Below, piece by piece: positions 15,838 to 24,402 of a DNA stretch of 64,000 bases (position 1 is the first letter of the stretch; each line of letters begins with the position of its first letter). The position numbers were made by a program, and so were the translations under genes. Source of the DNA: Devosiaceae bacterium (GTDB taxonomy: Bacteria; Pseudomonadota; Alphaproteobacteria; Rhizobiales; Devosiaceae); the NCBI GenBank assembly GCA_021648375.1, contig JAKISW010000005.1, positions 1-64,000 of the forward strand, read 5' to 3'. The notes beneath the pieces are model-generated. The model worked only from the letters and a program-made list of their open reading frames with translations, ran no database searches and had not been told where the DNA came from.

Positions 15838-16107
15838 CTAGGGTCAGGACCTATTAAATTCGTCCATTCTGCGTTAAGGTATTTTGCTTATGAACAGGCG
15901 AGAAAGCGCCAGAAACCGCATGGTTTTTAAGATTTTTCAACGCATTCAGAGGCAAAATACCTAACGCCTGAAAGGTTTGAGATATAATATCCATCTGAAG
16001 CAAATCATTGCTCAAAAAGGTGAAAGACATTATTTCGCCCTGCTCTGCTTCATCTGAATACTCTTCCTCAAACAGAATTGTATGAATTTAATAGGTCCTG
16101 ACCCTAG
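15838..16107. mobile_element. 270-bp MITE-like element with 24-bp perfect inverted ends
   Basis: The left end (15838-15861) begins CTAGGGTCAGGACCTATTAA and its exact 24-nt reverse complement forms the right end (16084-16107). Sequence similarity continues inward for another 8-10 nt. CTAG stands at both tips and may be the target duplication. A second, decayed copy in the opposite orientation lies at 54281-54501, which proves the unit is repetitive. The interior carries a 58-codon frame on the minus strand. No transposase is encoded; the IS family of the ends was not recognised. Confidence 0.8.
15854..16030 (-). CDS. Small reading frame inside the MITE-like element (58 aa)
   Basis: Open from ATG at 16028-16030 to TAA at 15854-15856, which lies in the terminal repeat. 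The product begins MSFTFLSNDLLQMDIISQTF and contains NALKNLKNHAVSGAFSPV. AGGG lies 7 nt before the ATG. The frame stays open a further 20 codons upstream without an ATG. In the copy at 54281-54501 the segment NALKNL-E-NHAVSGAFSPV is retained with synonymous and conservative changes, suggesting the sequence once was, or is, translated. It could also be a fragment of a lost transposase or passenger gene. No function can be assigned. Confidence 0.4.
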   Translation of the reverse strand: MSFTFLSNDLLQMDIISQTFQALGILPLNALKNLKNHAVSGAFSPVHKQNTLTQNGRI

Positions 16108-16273
16108 CTACAGTGCAATTTTTTCATAAGATTGCACACTAGTGTGATTATCCATTTCTGGGCTATATGGTTGTAATATTCACAAATTACTTTTTAAGTG
16201 GCAATTGGGCGCGCTGGGGCAAAATATTGGCTCTTAAAAGCTCAAATTTTATTACAAGCACAGAAGAGCGTTT
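16108..16273. promoter_or_regulatory. Upstream region of the type I secretion genes
   Basis: These 166 bp contain GTGCAAT (16114-16120) and ATTGCAC (16132-16138) as a 7-bp inverted repeat, followed at once by ACACTAGTGT, itself palindromic. They may be operator sites for the secretion operon. No promoter could be fixed with confidence. Confidence 0.35.
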
Positions 16274-17986
16274 ATGGCTGGAGTTAATAAAAACCAATTG
16301 AGTAGCGCTTTTGCCTCCCTTAGGGGGGCCTTTGCTTCAGTTGGTGTATTTAGTTTTTTCACTAACCTGCTGATGCTGACCGGACCGTTGTTTATGCTTC
16401 AGGTTTATGATCGGGTTTTGACCAGCGGTTCGATACCAACCCTGATCGCATTGGTTGTGCTCGTTGTTTTATTATATGCCTTTATGGGTATTTTAGAATT
16501 TGTGCGTACACGAATAATGGTGCGCATCGGTGTTCGCCTGGATGAGCAATTGGGCGACAAGGCATTTAGCGCGGTGCAGGTGCATGCAATTTTGCGGACC
16601 CCGAATGTGGGCGCACAGCCGGTTCGGGATCTTGATATTATTCGTCAATTTGTTTCCGGGCCCGGCCCTCTTGCATTTTTCGACACGCCCTGGATGCCAA
16701 TTTATCTGGGTGTTATTTTTGCTATGCATTCATGGATGGGCTATTTTGCTATTTCCAGTGCTATTTTGCTTTTTATCTATGCGATTTTGAATGAAGTGCT
16801 GACTAGCAAGCCATCTGCCAAGGCGAACGAAACCGCAATGATTTCTAACGCATGGACCGAAGAAAGCCGGCGTAATGCCGAAGTAATTGGTGCCATGGGC
16901 ATGTCTGAGGCGGTTGGTGCGCGCTGGCGGGAATTGCATAACAAGGCCCTGAAGGATGGAACCCACGCCAGTGACAGGGCTGGAACCATAGGAGCATTGT
17001 CTAAAGTTACGCGCATGATGTTGCAGTCGGGCATGCTTGGACTTGGGGCTTATCTGGCTGTTTTACAGGAAATTTCTCCGGGTACGATGATTGCGGGGAC
17101 CATAATTATGTCGCGGGCGCTGGCTCCTGTTGAGCAGGCAATTACCCATTGGCGAGGTTTTTTGGGGGCGCGCAAATCCTATGACAGATTAAAGAAGGTT
17201 TTGGAATGGGATGCTCACTCAGAGCAGCCAATGGAACTACCAAAGCCAAAAGGGGCGATTTCAGTAGAAAATCTGCTGGTATCTATTGCTGGCGTGGACA
17301 AGCCCGTGTTGCGGGGAATTAATTTTAATTTGCAGCCAGGTGAAGCCCTTGGAGTTCTTGGTCCTTCTGCGGCTGGCAAATCCACACTGGCGCGAACGCT
17401 TGTTGGTGTTTTGCCTCCGACCCGGGGCGATGTGCGTCTTGACGGGGCAAAGCTTGAGCAATGGAATGAAAATCAGATTGGTAAATATATGGGGTATTTG
17501 CCCCAGAGCGTAGAACTTTTTTCGGCAAGTGTTGCAGAAAATATAGCACGCTTTCAGCCCGATGCTTCCCCGGACAAAGTTGTTGAGGCTGCAAAAATGG
17601 CCAATGTTCATGAAATGATTTTGCGCCTAAGTGATGGTTATGAAACCCAGATCGGGGAAGGTGGGGCAATGCTTTCGGCGGGTCAACGCCAACGCATAGG
17701 TCTGGCGCGGGCATTATATGGTGATCCGGCTTTTGTTGTGCTGGATGAGCCAAACTCTAATCTGGATGCACAGGGAGAGGCCGCGGTAATCCATGCCATT
17801 AATGCGATGAAAAACAAGGGATCTAGTGTGGTGATAATTGCTCATCGACCAAGCGCCATTGCAGCGGTGGACAAGATTGTTTTCATTAAAGAGGGCGCTC
17901 AGATGGCTTTTGGTCCTCGGGATGAAATTTTGGACAAAATACTAAAATCGGGACCAAAACAGGGAAAGCCCAGACAAGATGCATAA
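16274..17986 (+). CDS. prsD: Type I secretion ABC transporter (PrtD/PrsD class)
   Basis: Inner-membrane ABC exporter of a type I secretion system, 570 residues. An N-terminal transmembrane domain (about 20-310; LTGPLFMLQVYDRVLTSGS is the class signature) is followed by an ATPase domain with Walker A GPSAAGKST, signature LSAGQRQRIGLARAL and Walker B VVLDEPNSNLD. The C39-like domain of HlyB is absent, as in PrtD, AprD and PrsD exporters of RTX proteases, lipases and glycanases. The membrane fusion partner follows after 66 bp. No RTX protein or TolC gene is in the window, so the substrate is unknown; the symbol is by class only. Confidence 0.88.
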   Translation: MAGVNKNQLSSAFASLRGAFASVGVFSFFTNLLMLTGPLFMLQVYDRVLTSGSIPTLIALVVLVVLLYAFMGILEFVRTRIMVRIGVRLDEQLGDKAFSAVQVHAILRTPNVGAQPVRDLDIIRQFVSGPGPLAFFDTPWMPIYLGVIFAMHSWMGYFAISSAILLFIYAILNEVLTSKPSAKANETAMISNAWTEESRRNAEVIGAMGMSEAVGARWRELHNKALKDGTHASDRAGTIGALSKVTRMMLQSGMLGLGAYLAVLQEISPGTMIAGTIIMSRALAPVEQAITHWRGFLGARKSYDRLKKVLEWDAHSEQPMELPKPKGAISVENLLVSIAGVDKPVLRGINFNLQPGEALGVLGPSAAGKSTLARTLVGVLPPTRGDVRLDGAKLEQWNENQIGKYMGYLPQSVELFSASVAENIARFQPDASPDKVVEAAKMANVHEMILRLSDGYETQIGEGGAMLSAGQRQRIGLARALYGDPAFVVLDEPNSNLDAQGEAAVIHAINAMKNKGSSVVIIAHRPSAIAAVDKIVFIKEGAQMAFGPRDEILDKILKSGPKQGKPRQDA

Positions 17987-18052
17987 AAATGTAATCGGCA
18001 GGCAAACGACTTTTCAATCCCTGATGATTTTTTCTCCAGGGGATGCGTGATA

Positions 18053-19345
18053 ATGAACGCTCAGCATTCTTTGCGCCGTTATCAGATTGTTGGACTTTTT
18101 TCACTTGTTTTGCTGGTGGGGGGAATTGGCGGCTGGGCATATACAGCCTCAATTGCCGGTGCGGTTATTGCCCAGGCGATGGTTGTGGTGGAAAGTAACT
18201 CCAAGCAGGTTCAGCATCTGGAGGGTGGAATAGTTGCCCAGTTGAATGTGCGCAGTGGAGACAGGGTTGAGGCGGGGGAGGTGTTGATACGTCTTGATGA
18301 TACGGATACCAAAGCGGGCCTGGAAATTATTAATACGCAACTAAATGAATTGTTGGCGCTTAAGGCACGTCTTGAGGCTGAGCGGGATATTGATAATGAA
18401 ATATTGTTTCCTGATGAATTGGTTGAAATGAAAGGTGTGGAAGCAATTGAGCGCATGATCGAGGGGCAGCAAAAACTGTTTTTATCCCGGCGAAATCTAT
18501 TAGGCAGTCAGGAAGAGCAGCTTTTAAACAGAATAGTGCAATTGGGTGAAGAAATAGTGGGCTTAAATGCACAACTGGTTTCAAATCAACGGCAGGCGGC
18601 CCTGCTTGGACAGGAATTAGAAGGACTTGAGACTTTAATCGAGGATGGATTGGTAACCCTTTCACGCACAATGATATTGGAGCGCGAGATTGCCTCCATG
18701 GAAGGAAATCGGGGCCAGCTTATGGCCAGCATTGCCCGGGTAAAGGCGCAGGTCGGAGAGACTGAGCTGGAAATAATTCGGGTGAAGCAGGATGCGCAAA
18801 CCAGAGTTTTGGAAGAATTGCGCACGCTGCAACCCAGAATTGCCGAATTATTTGAGCGCCGATTATCTGCACGGGCAAACCTGAGGCGGATCGATATTGT
18901 TGCTCCCAGTTCAGGTATTGTGCATGAGCTTCAGGTAAATGGAGAGGGCAGTGTTATTGGTCCGGGGCAAGTGGTCATGTTGATTGTGCCCGGGGAAGAT
19001 TTGCTGGTTCTGGATGCTCAGGTAAACCCTCAGGATATCGATCAGATAAGCATTGGACAGCAGGTTGTGGTAAATTTCCCGGCTTTTGCCAGCGGCATTA
19101 CCCCAAGTTTGAATGCGAGTGTTCTTAGAATTGGAGCCGATCTGGTGCAGGACAGTCCAAATCTTCCTCCCTATTACCAGGTTCGTATTGTGTTAAATCC
19201 CGGGGAAACCAAGAGATTGGATGGGCAGGAATTAATACCGGGAATGCCAGCCGAGGCATATATTCAGACCAATTCGCGCTCGGCTTTGAGCTATCTGGTA
19301 AAACCATTTACTGATCAGCTAAACCGTGCATTCCGAGAAACCTGA
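18053..19345 (+). CDS. prsE: Type I secretion membrane fusion protein (HlyD/PrsE class)
   Basis: Periplasmic adaptor linking the ABC exporter to an outer-membrane TolC-like channel. In 430 residues there is one N-terminal membrane helix (about 10-30), a lipoyl half-motif GGIVAQLNVRSGDRVEAGEVL, a long coiled-coil hairpin (about 90-270) and the second lipoyl/barrel part with IVAPSSGIVHELQVNGEG. The ATG at 18053 is preferred over GTG 18047 because AGGGGA is 9 nt upstream of the ATG. It forms an operon with the ABC gene upstream. Confidence 0.88.
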   Translation: MNAQHSLRRYQIVGLFSLVLLVGGIGGWAYTASIAGAVIAQAMVVVESNSKQVQHLEGGIVAQLNVRSGDRVEAGEVLIRLDDTDTKAGLEIINTQLNELLALKARLEAERDIDNEILFPDELVEMKGVEAIERMIEGQQKLFLSRRNLLGSQEEQLLNRIVQLGEEIVGLNAQLVSNQRQAALLGQELEGLETLIEDGLVTLSRTMILEREIASMEGNRGQLMASIARVKAQVGETELEIIRVKQDAQTRVLEELRTLQPRIAELFERRLSARANLRRIDIVAPSSGIVHELQVNGEGSVIGPGQVVMLIVPGEDLLVLDAQVNPQDIDQISIGQQVVVNFPAFASGITPSLNASVLRIGADLVQDSPNLPPYYQVRIVLNPGETKRLDGQELIPGMPAEAYIQTNSRSALSYLVKPFTDQLNRAFRET

Positions 19346-19434
19346 ATATTTTATCTGGCAGAGGTTTGTCAGCTTTTGTTATTTGGCTTGCCTGGCGGGA
19401 TTATGCTAAGGGCGGCATAGGAAAGCAGTCTTAA

Positions 19435-20844
19435 TTATCCAGCGCAGCAGGATAGTTTTGCCACGTCCATATCAAAGGTCTGAGCTGCCAGTTTTAGTCC
19501 CTCAACATTGGTCAGGTAGGGAAATATTGTGGCACCCAGATCTTTTGCGGTCATGGAGAATTTAAGGGCCATGACCAGGGTCTGGATTGAATCGGCCCCT
19601 TCGGGAGCGCTAATCTGCCCGCCAAGCAATTTGTCGGTTTTTTTATCTGCAATAAGTTTAATCAGCCCGTTGGTGTTGCGTGCCGCCAATGCGCGAGGCA
19701 CCTGATCCATGGGCAAAACCGAGGTCTTTACCTCATATCCGGCCTCTCTTGCCTGTGCTTCGCTTAACCCCACCCCGCCAATTTGAGGATCAGTAAATAC
19801 CACCCAGGGCATGGTGGAATTGTCATAGGTATTACTTTCGCCCAGCACTGCATTTTTTGCTGCCAATTTTGCTCCATAGGCGGCCATATAAACAAACTGG
19901 TCGCGATTGGTTACGTCACCGGCCCCATAGATATTTTTGTTGGAGGTCTGCATTTGAGAATTGATAATAATTGATCCCTTTGCATCCAGTTCAACGCCTG
20001 CTTCTTCAAGACTCATATCGTTAGTATTGGCTTCTCGTCCGGCAGTGACCACCAGATGCTGAGCCTGTAACTGCAAGCTTTTGCCAAAGCGTTCGAGAGT
20101 TAAAATCACGCCGTCTTTGGTTTTGGCAGCAGATTTATAAGATACGCGATTGAAAAGTTTTATGCCTTCACCCTCAAAGGAATTTGATAGATTTTGTGAA
20201 ATTTCCGGCTCTGTGCCGGGCAGCAGGGAAGAGCGGAAAACCATGGTCACCTTAACCCCGAAACGGGCCATCATTTGAGCCAGTTCCGCACCGATATAAC
20301 CGCCGCCAATAAATATCAGGCTTTTGGGCAGGCTGGTGAGTGCCAGCAATCCGGTGCTGTCAAGAAAGGGGGTTTTATCAAGTCCGGATATATCAGGAAT
20401 GGATGGGCGCGAGCCGGTGGCAATGATGATTTTGGGGGCTGAGTAAAGACTTTTGTCAACTTTTGCCCCGCCGGTAACCAGTTTTGCAGCACCCTCGTTC
20501 ACATAGGTGATGTTGGGATATTGGGGGAGAATATCCACATATTTTTTTTGACGCAGGCCGTCAACCAGTTGGTCTTTTGCCTTTATAAGATTTTCCCAGT
20601 TTTCAACTTTGGCTTCGCCAAATAAGCCGGGGAAGCGCATGGCGGCTTTGGTCCCATGAACGGCCTCGGCGGCGCGGATCATGGTTTTGGATGGTACACA
20701 ACCGACATTTACGCAGGTGCCGCCAATTGTGCCATGGCCGAGTAGAGCGACTTTTTTGTTGGCATCGGCGGCGGTTATGGCGGCGGAAAATCCGGCAGAA
20801 CCTGCACCGATTACTATCAGGTCAAAATCTGAAGAATTGCTCAT
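19435..20844 (-). CDS. merA: Mercuric reductase without N-terminal HMA domain
   Basis: FAD- and NADPH-dependent reduction of Hg(II) to volatile Hg(0) in the cytosol. The 469-residue flavoprotein has the FAD motif IVIGAGSAGFSAAI, the redox-active GGTCVNVGCVPSK, the NADPH-binding FIGGGYIGAELAQ, and ends in the vicinal cysteine pair LSCCAG that distinguishes MerA from other disulfide reductases. The heavy-metal-associated N-terminal domain found in many MerA proteins is missing. The ATG at 20844 is taken as start; an in-frame TTG at 20871 is possible but poorly placed. It forms an operon with the MerF-like gene. Confidence 0.93.
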   Translation of the reverse strand: MSNSSDFDLIVIGAGSAGFSAAITAADANKKVALLGHGTIGGTCVNVGCVPSKTMIRAAEAVHGTKAAMRFPGLFGEAKVENWENLIKAKDQLVDGLRQKKYVDILPQYPNITYVNEGAAKLVTGGAKVDKSLYSAPKIIIATGSRPSIPDISGLDKTPFLDSTGLLALTSLPKSLIFIGGGYIGAELAQMMARFGVKVTMVFRSSLLPGTEPEISQNLSNSFEGEGIKLFNRVSYKSAAKTKDGVILTLERFGKSLQLQAQHLVVTAGREANTNDMSLEEAGVELDAKGSIIINSQMQTSNKNIYGAGDVTNRDQFVYMAAYGAKLAAKNAVLGESNTYDNSTMPWVVFTDPQIGGVGLSEAQAREAGYEVKTSVLPMDQVPRALAARNTNGLIKLIADKKTDKLLGGQISAPEGADSIQTLVMALKFSMTAKDLGATIFPYLTNVEGLKLAAQTFDMDVAKLSCCAG

Positions 20845-20872
20845 TTGTTTTTGTCTTTCGTTCAAATTCAAG

Positions 20873-21274
20873 TCAGTTTATTTGTGCAGATTTGGATTTT
20901 GGGCGCAGATATAGCCAATAAAGGGCCACTGCGATGGCAGCGACTGCCGCAAGTGTTATGGCCAAGCGAAATTGCAGCACAAACAGGATGGTGGAAAGAA
21001 TCACCACCAGCGCAACGATTATCCATTTTGGTGATGGGGATGTTTGATTTGAGTTTAGATAAAGCGATTGGGCGACTAATCCCAAAGAAGCAAACAGCAT
21101 GGGAAACAGGAAATAATCCAGCCCACCAACCAGTCCGCCAAGGCCAGCGCCAACAAATGCAATAACCAGAATGGGCGTAAAGCAGCAAATGGCGGCAATC
21201 AGAGAGCCTGCAAGACCGGTTTTCAGCATTTTACTGCTGGGTTTGTTTTGTTGATTGATATTATCTTGTGTCAC
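20873..21274 (-). CDS. merF: MerF-like mercuric ion transporter, extended
   Basis: Inner-membrane protein of 133 residues, predicted with four hydrophobic segments (about 18-40, 45-66, 83-99, 102-123). The first segment holds AICCFTPILVIAFVGAGLGG, which closely matches the CCFTPVLVI signature of MerF, and LDYFLFPML fits its second helix. MerF is normally about 80 residues and carries a second Cys pair near the C-terminus; this protein is longer and has only the first pair. It probably takes Hg(II) inward and passes it to MerA. It stands between the mer promoter and merA. Confidence 0.75.
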   Translation of the reverse strand: MTQDNINQQNKPSSKMLKTGLAGSLIAAICCFTPILVIAFVGAGLGGLVGGLDYFLFPMLFASLGLVAQSLYLNSNQTSPSPKWIIVALVVILSTILFVLQFRLAITLAAVAAIAVALYWLYLRPKSKSAQIN

Positions 21275-21318
21275 TGGTTTTGGCCTCTTTTTGCGCGAAC
21301 TTGAAAATTTCTATATCC

Positions 21319-21349
21319 TTGATACACTCTGTAGTAACTACAGGCTCAA
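21319..21349 (-). promoter_or_regulatory. MerR-controlled mer promoter/operator
   Basis: On the minus strand: -35 TTGAGC (21344-21349), a 19-bp spacer, and -10 TATCAA (21319-21324). The spacer contains the dyad CTGTAGTTACTACAG (21329-21343). The overlong 19-bp spacer with a central dyad is the hallmark of MerR-type activator promoters. Confidence 0.88.
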
Positions 21350-21381
21350 GTGGAATTTGAAATTTATTGGATGCCGGTAAT

Positions 21382-21807
21382 ATGAAAAAGCAAAATTCTA
21401 AAAATTTGCGTCGGATAGATCTGGCCAGAGCTACCGGATGTAATCTGGAAACCATTCGCTATTATGAAAAAATAGGAGTGATGCCGAAGCCGCCACGTAG
21501 TGAAAATGGATACAGGAATTATCAGCGCGAGCATCTGGAGAGGCTGGGGTTTGTTATGCGGGCGCGGGATTTAGGGTTTTGTCTGGCTGAAGTGCGCGAA
21601 TTGCTGACGCTGGTTGACGGGGGCATGCAGACCTGTGCTCAGGTCAGAACGGTAGCGCAAAAGCATCTCGATGAGGTGCAGGAAAAAATTGATGCACTGA
21701 TGCGGGTGAAAGAGGTATTATCCAGTACGGTTGCCAGATGCAGCGGTAAACAAATACCTGATTGCGCGGTTATAGACGCGTTGCAACCTGGCCTAAATAA
21801 TGTGTAA
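21382..21807 (+). CDS. merR: Mercury-responsive MerR regulator
   Basis: Activator/repressor of the mer operon, 141 residues. The N-terminal winged helix is seen in RIDLARATGCNLETIRYYEK and NGYRNYQREHLERL. The three mercury-binding cysteines expected for MerR are present: one in QTCAQVRTVAQKHLDEV and two in ARCSGKQIPDCAVI. The ATG at 21382 is used; a TTG at 21367 in frame is possible. It is divergent from merF-merA across the 19-bp-spacer promoter. The three-cysteine set supports Hg(II) rather than Cu, Zn or Cd sensing. Confidence 0.9.
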   Translation: MKKQNSKNLRRIDLARATGCNLETIRYYEKIGVMPKPPRSENGYRNYQREHLERLGFVMRARDLGFCLAEVRELLTLVDGGMQTCAQVRTVAQKHLDEVQEKIDALMRVKEVLSSTVARCSGKQIPDCAVIDALQPGLNNV

Positions 21808-21812
21808 TTTAT

Positions 21813-23123
21813 TTATGCAATTAGTTTGGCAGTCGGCCGGGAAGCAAAAATCGAACAGTCGATGCCGGTTTTGTTTTTGGCGTGGATCCAAAGCATAATC
21901 GAAACCATCAGATTTGACGCTGAATAGGCAATTGCTACCGCCAGCAGCGAGAACTGAGCAAAAAACACAATAATAATCGTTACGGTTATTAAAAGTCCAA
22001 ACAGGCTGATGGTGGCGGTTGCCAAATGCAGATTGTTTACCGCCAGCACTAATGCCGCAGGTCCGAATATGGCTCTGATAAGCATGGTCAGGGAAATTAT
22101 GATCAGCACCGGCAATCCGCTGGTAAATTCGTTGGAAAACAAAGCCAGCAACCAGTTACCAAAGATAGCAAACAGCAAAATTGTCGCCAGTGAATAAATT
22201 AAAGAAGCCCAATTGGCCTGGGCTATTTTCTGGTGCAGTTTTTGCTTGTCGCCATCAATGGTGCTTTTGGAAATTTCAGGCATCAGCAATAAATATATGG
22301 TGCGCATGCCAAAGCCAGCCAGAACCCGATAACGAAAGCTCACATGAAGGATAGCGATCTCCACAGCGCCGGCTAAAAGGCTGGTTAATATCAAGACCAG
22401 ATCAATCATATAATCCCATAACAAAGAAGTAGCCAACCATGGTCTGGAAGCTTTTTTCCAGCGGCTCAGGTCAAATTGTGATGATATTTTTTTGAAATCG
22501 CTTATGGGTCTGGCAGCGCCAAAATATGCGATAATAAGGGCCAGCCAGGTGGAAAAAGCGCTCAAACCCATGACCCAATAGATATCGGGCAGGCGATTAA
22601 TGATCAAGAACAGCGCCACACCTATCAATAAGGGGCGAACAAGTGTTTCTGGCAAAAGGCCTGTTACCTGTCGGCCCAAGCCGACACTAATGGCGCTGTT
22701 AAGGTTTAATATTGCGGCGCCAAGGGCTGTGATGATTACCAAAAATGCAAAGACAAGTTTTTTATCGGCCAGAAATTGCGGGGCCAAAACCCATGTGATC
22801 ACCAGGGCAATCAACAAAAACCCACTGGAAAAAAAACTGTATTTGAGACTGGTTTGAACATAACCTTTAAGCAATGATTTTTTGCCGGTGGTTTTATATT
22901 CAGCGGCAAAAACCGAGGCTGTGGAGTTATACCCAATCGAGATGCAAAGGGCCAAAATCGCCACCAGTGCAACAAAAACTGCATAGGTGCCAAGGGCTTC
23001 AGCCCCCAGATTACGGGCTATTAGAATATTGACTAAAAATATGGCAAGGGCGCCGCCGACCCGTCCGGCCATGACACCAAGAAACCGATGAAAATAATTC
23101 CACAAAATTGCAAAGTTTAACAT
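21813..23123 (-). CDS. MOP-superfamily polysaccharide/lipid-linked oligosaccharide flippase
   Basis: An inner-membrane protein of 436 residues with about 12-14 predicted membrane segments, resembling Wzx-type flippases (RVGGALAIFLVNILIARNLG and GTYAVFVALVAI at the N-terminus are typical of this group). It would move a lipid-linked glycan or similar compound across the membrane. It lies 34 bp after an ATP-grasp gene and a membrane-protein gene on the same strand and ends 5 bp from convergent merR. No glycosyltransferase accompanies it, so the substrate is open. Confidence 0.8.
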   Translation of the reverse strand: MLNFAILWNYFHRFLGVMAGRVGGALAIFLVNILIARNLGAEALGTYAVFVALVAILALCISIGYNSTASVFAAEYKTTGKKSLLKGYVQTSLKYSFFSSGFLLIALVITWVLAPQFLADKKLVFAFLVIITALGAAILNLNSAISVGLGRQVTGLLPETLVRPLLIGVALFLIINRLPDIYWVMGLSAFSTWLALIIAYFGAARPISDFKKISSQFDLSRWKKASRPWLATSLLWDYMIDLVLILTSLLAGAVEIAILHVSFRYRVLAGFGMRTIYLLLMPEISKSTIDGDKQKLHQKIAQANWASLIYSLATILLFAIFGNWLLALFSNEFTSGLPVLIIISLTMLIRAIFGPAALVLAVNNLHLATATISLFGLLITVTIIIVFFAQFSLLAVAIAYSASNLMVSIMLWIHAKNKTGIDCSIFASRPTAKLIA

Positions 23124-23157
23124 TGAGCTATCCTATCGCGATGACCAGCAATAAACT

Positions 23158-24402
23158 CTATTTGTTTACGCTTTGCATCAGGGACGCCTGAGCATCTTGT
23201 GGTGCCGGTTTTGGCGGTTTTTTCCACCGGTCAAGGCGCGGCATGGTTTGGGCGAGGGCGAGAAAAGCCGGTTTGATGTCCCTTGAGGAAAAAACCATAT
23301 GCACATCAGATTTAAGGGCGATGTAAAAAGTGTGGGCGAGCATTTTCAGCGCTGTAGTCATGCCGATCTCTTTACGTAAAAGAGCCAGCTTGATGCCCAT
23401 AAGATCGCCACCTGTCCAGCAATATCGAATTCCTGCTTCGCCATAGAGCGGTTTTAGGTCAATGGGAATATTTAAGGTTTGATCGAGAAGAAAATCACCC
23501 AGGCCAAGACCGGCAAATTCGGGCAGAGCGTGATTGCCGGCTATGCGCGGATTAATCTCAAGAAAACTGGTTTTTTTGGTTTCTTTGTCGACAAGGAACT
23601 GGGCGCAGCCAATGCCGGAATAGTTGAGCGCTTTTAAAAGGGATTTGGTCTGATCAAGCAACTCACCTTTGGCATGCAGCGTGATGCCCTCAACTGCCAA
23701 TCCTGTACCGTCAATAAAATCGGTTCTTTCGATCAGCGCATGCAGGCTTCGGATTAGTTCTCCACCCTCAGCGGCAAAATAAATATTGTGTCGTTTGCCG
23801 GTGAATTTTTTTTGCACCAGCAGGTCTGATTGGCCAAGCTGAATGTCTTTTTCAAATTTTGTCAGAGCATTTTTATCTTCAAGGAAAATCGCTTTTTTAG
23901 AATCAAGGCGTTTGGTTGAATCCCTGGGTCTTACGATCAAGGGGTATCCGATTTCTCTGATAGCCTGATCCAGCTCATAGGTGGTGCTGGTGGATGCAAA
24001 GGGAGCGGTGGGGACATTTATACTTTGAGCCAGATCCATCATAAAATTTTTGTCCAGACATTTATTTACAATGTCTGAGGCCACGGTAATTATCTGAAAT
24101 GAAGAAAATTTGCTTTGATGTTCAGCAAAAAGACGCACATATTCTTCGGCGACAGGAAACAGAGCAACAAGATTAGGATTTGTTTTTTGAAACCGCATTA
24201 ATTCACTTTTGAACTGGTCTGCCCCCATGCTCAGGGGCGAATGGTGCCAGATTTTTGAAACAGAATTGGAATGATCGCAGGTGGTTTCGCTGCCATCCCC
24301 GCCTACCATAATTCTATAACCCCGATCTTTAAGGGTTCTGGCAAGGGTCAGGGTCGGGCGGTAATTTCCCAGCAATAAAATGGTTTTTTGCATTTTGTTC
24401 AT
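23158..24402 (-). CDS. ATP-grasp family protein (carboxylate-amine ligase-like)
   Basis: 414 residues, carbamoyl-phosphate-synthase-like ATP-grasp fold: an N-terminal Rossmann-like pre-ATP domain (ILLLGNYRPTLTLARTLKDR), a central ATP-grasp domain with YPLIVRPRDSTKR and the metal-binding end FLEINPRIAGNHALPEF. Such proteins join a carboxylate to an amine or thiol using ATP. The substrate is unknown. The ATG overlaps the stop of the upstream membrane protein by 4 bp and a flippase follows, so ligation and export of a small product or a glycan decoration are possible. No closer family was recognised. Confidence 0.75.
   Translation of the reverse strand: MNKMQKTILLLGNYRPTLTLARTLKDRGYRIMVGGDGSETTCDHSNSVSKIWHHSPLSMGADQFKSELMRFQKTNPNLVALFPVAEEYVRLFAEHQSKFSSFQIITVASDIVNKCLDKNFMMDLAQSINVPTAPFASTSTTYELDQAIREIGYPLIVRPRDSTKRLDSKKAIFLEDKNALTKFEKDIQLGQSDLLVQKKFTGKRHNIYFAAEGGELIRSLHALIERTDFIDGTGLAVEGITLHAKGELLDQTKSLLKALNYSGIGCAQFLVDKETKKTSFLEINPRIAGNHALPEFAGLGLGDFLLDQTLNIPIDLKPLYGEAGIRYCWTGGDLMGIKLALLRKEIGMTTALKMLAHTFYIALKSDVHMVFSSRDIKPAFLALAQTMPRLDRWKKPPKPAPQDAQASLMQSVNK

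Noticed and set aside
15838..16107. Inverted ends as a simple long terminator of rhaK
   Set aside because: The arms are 220 bp apart, there is no T-run, and a second dispersed copy exists, so it is a repetitive element.
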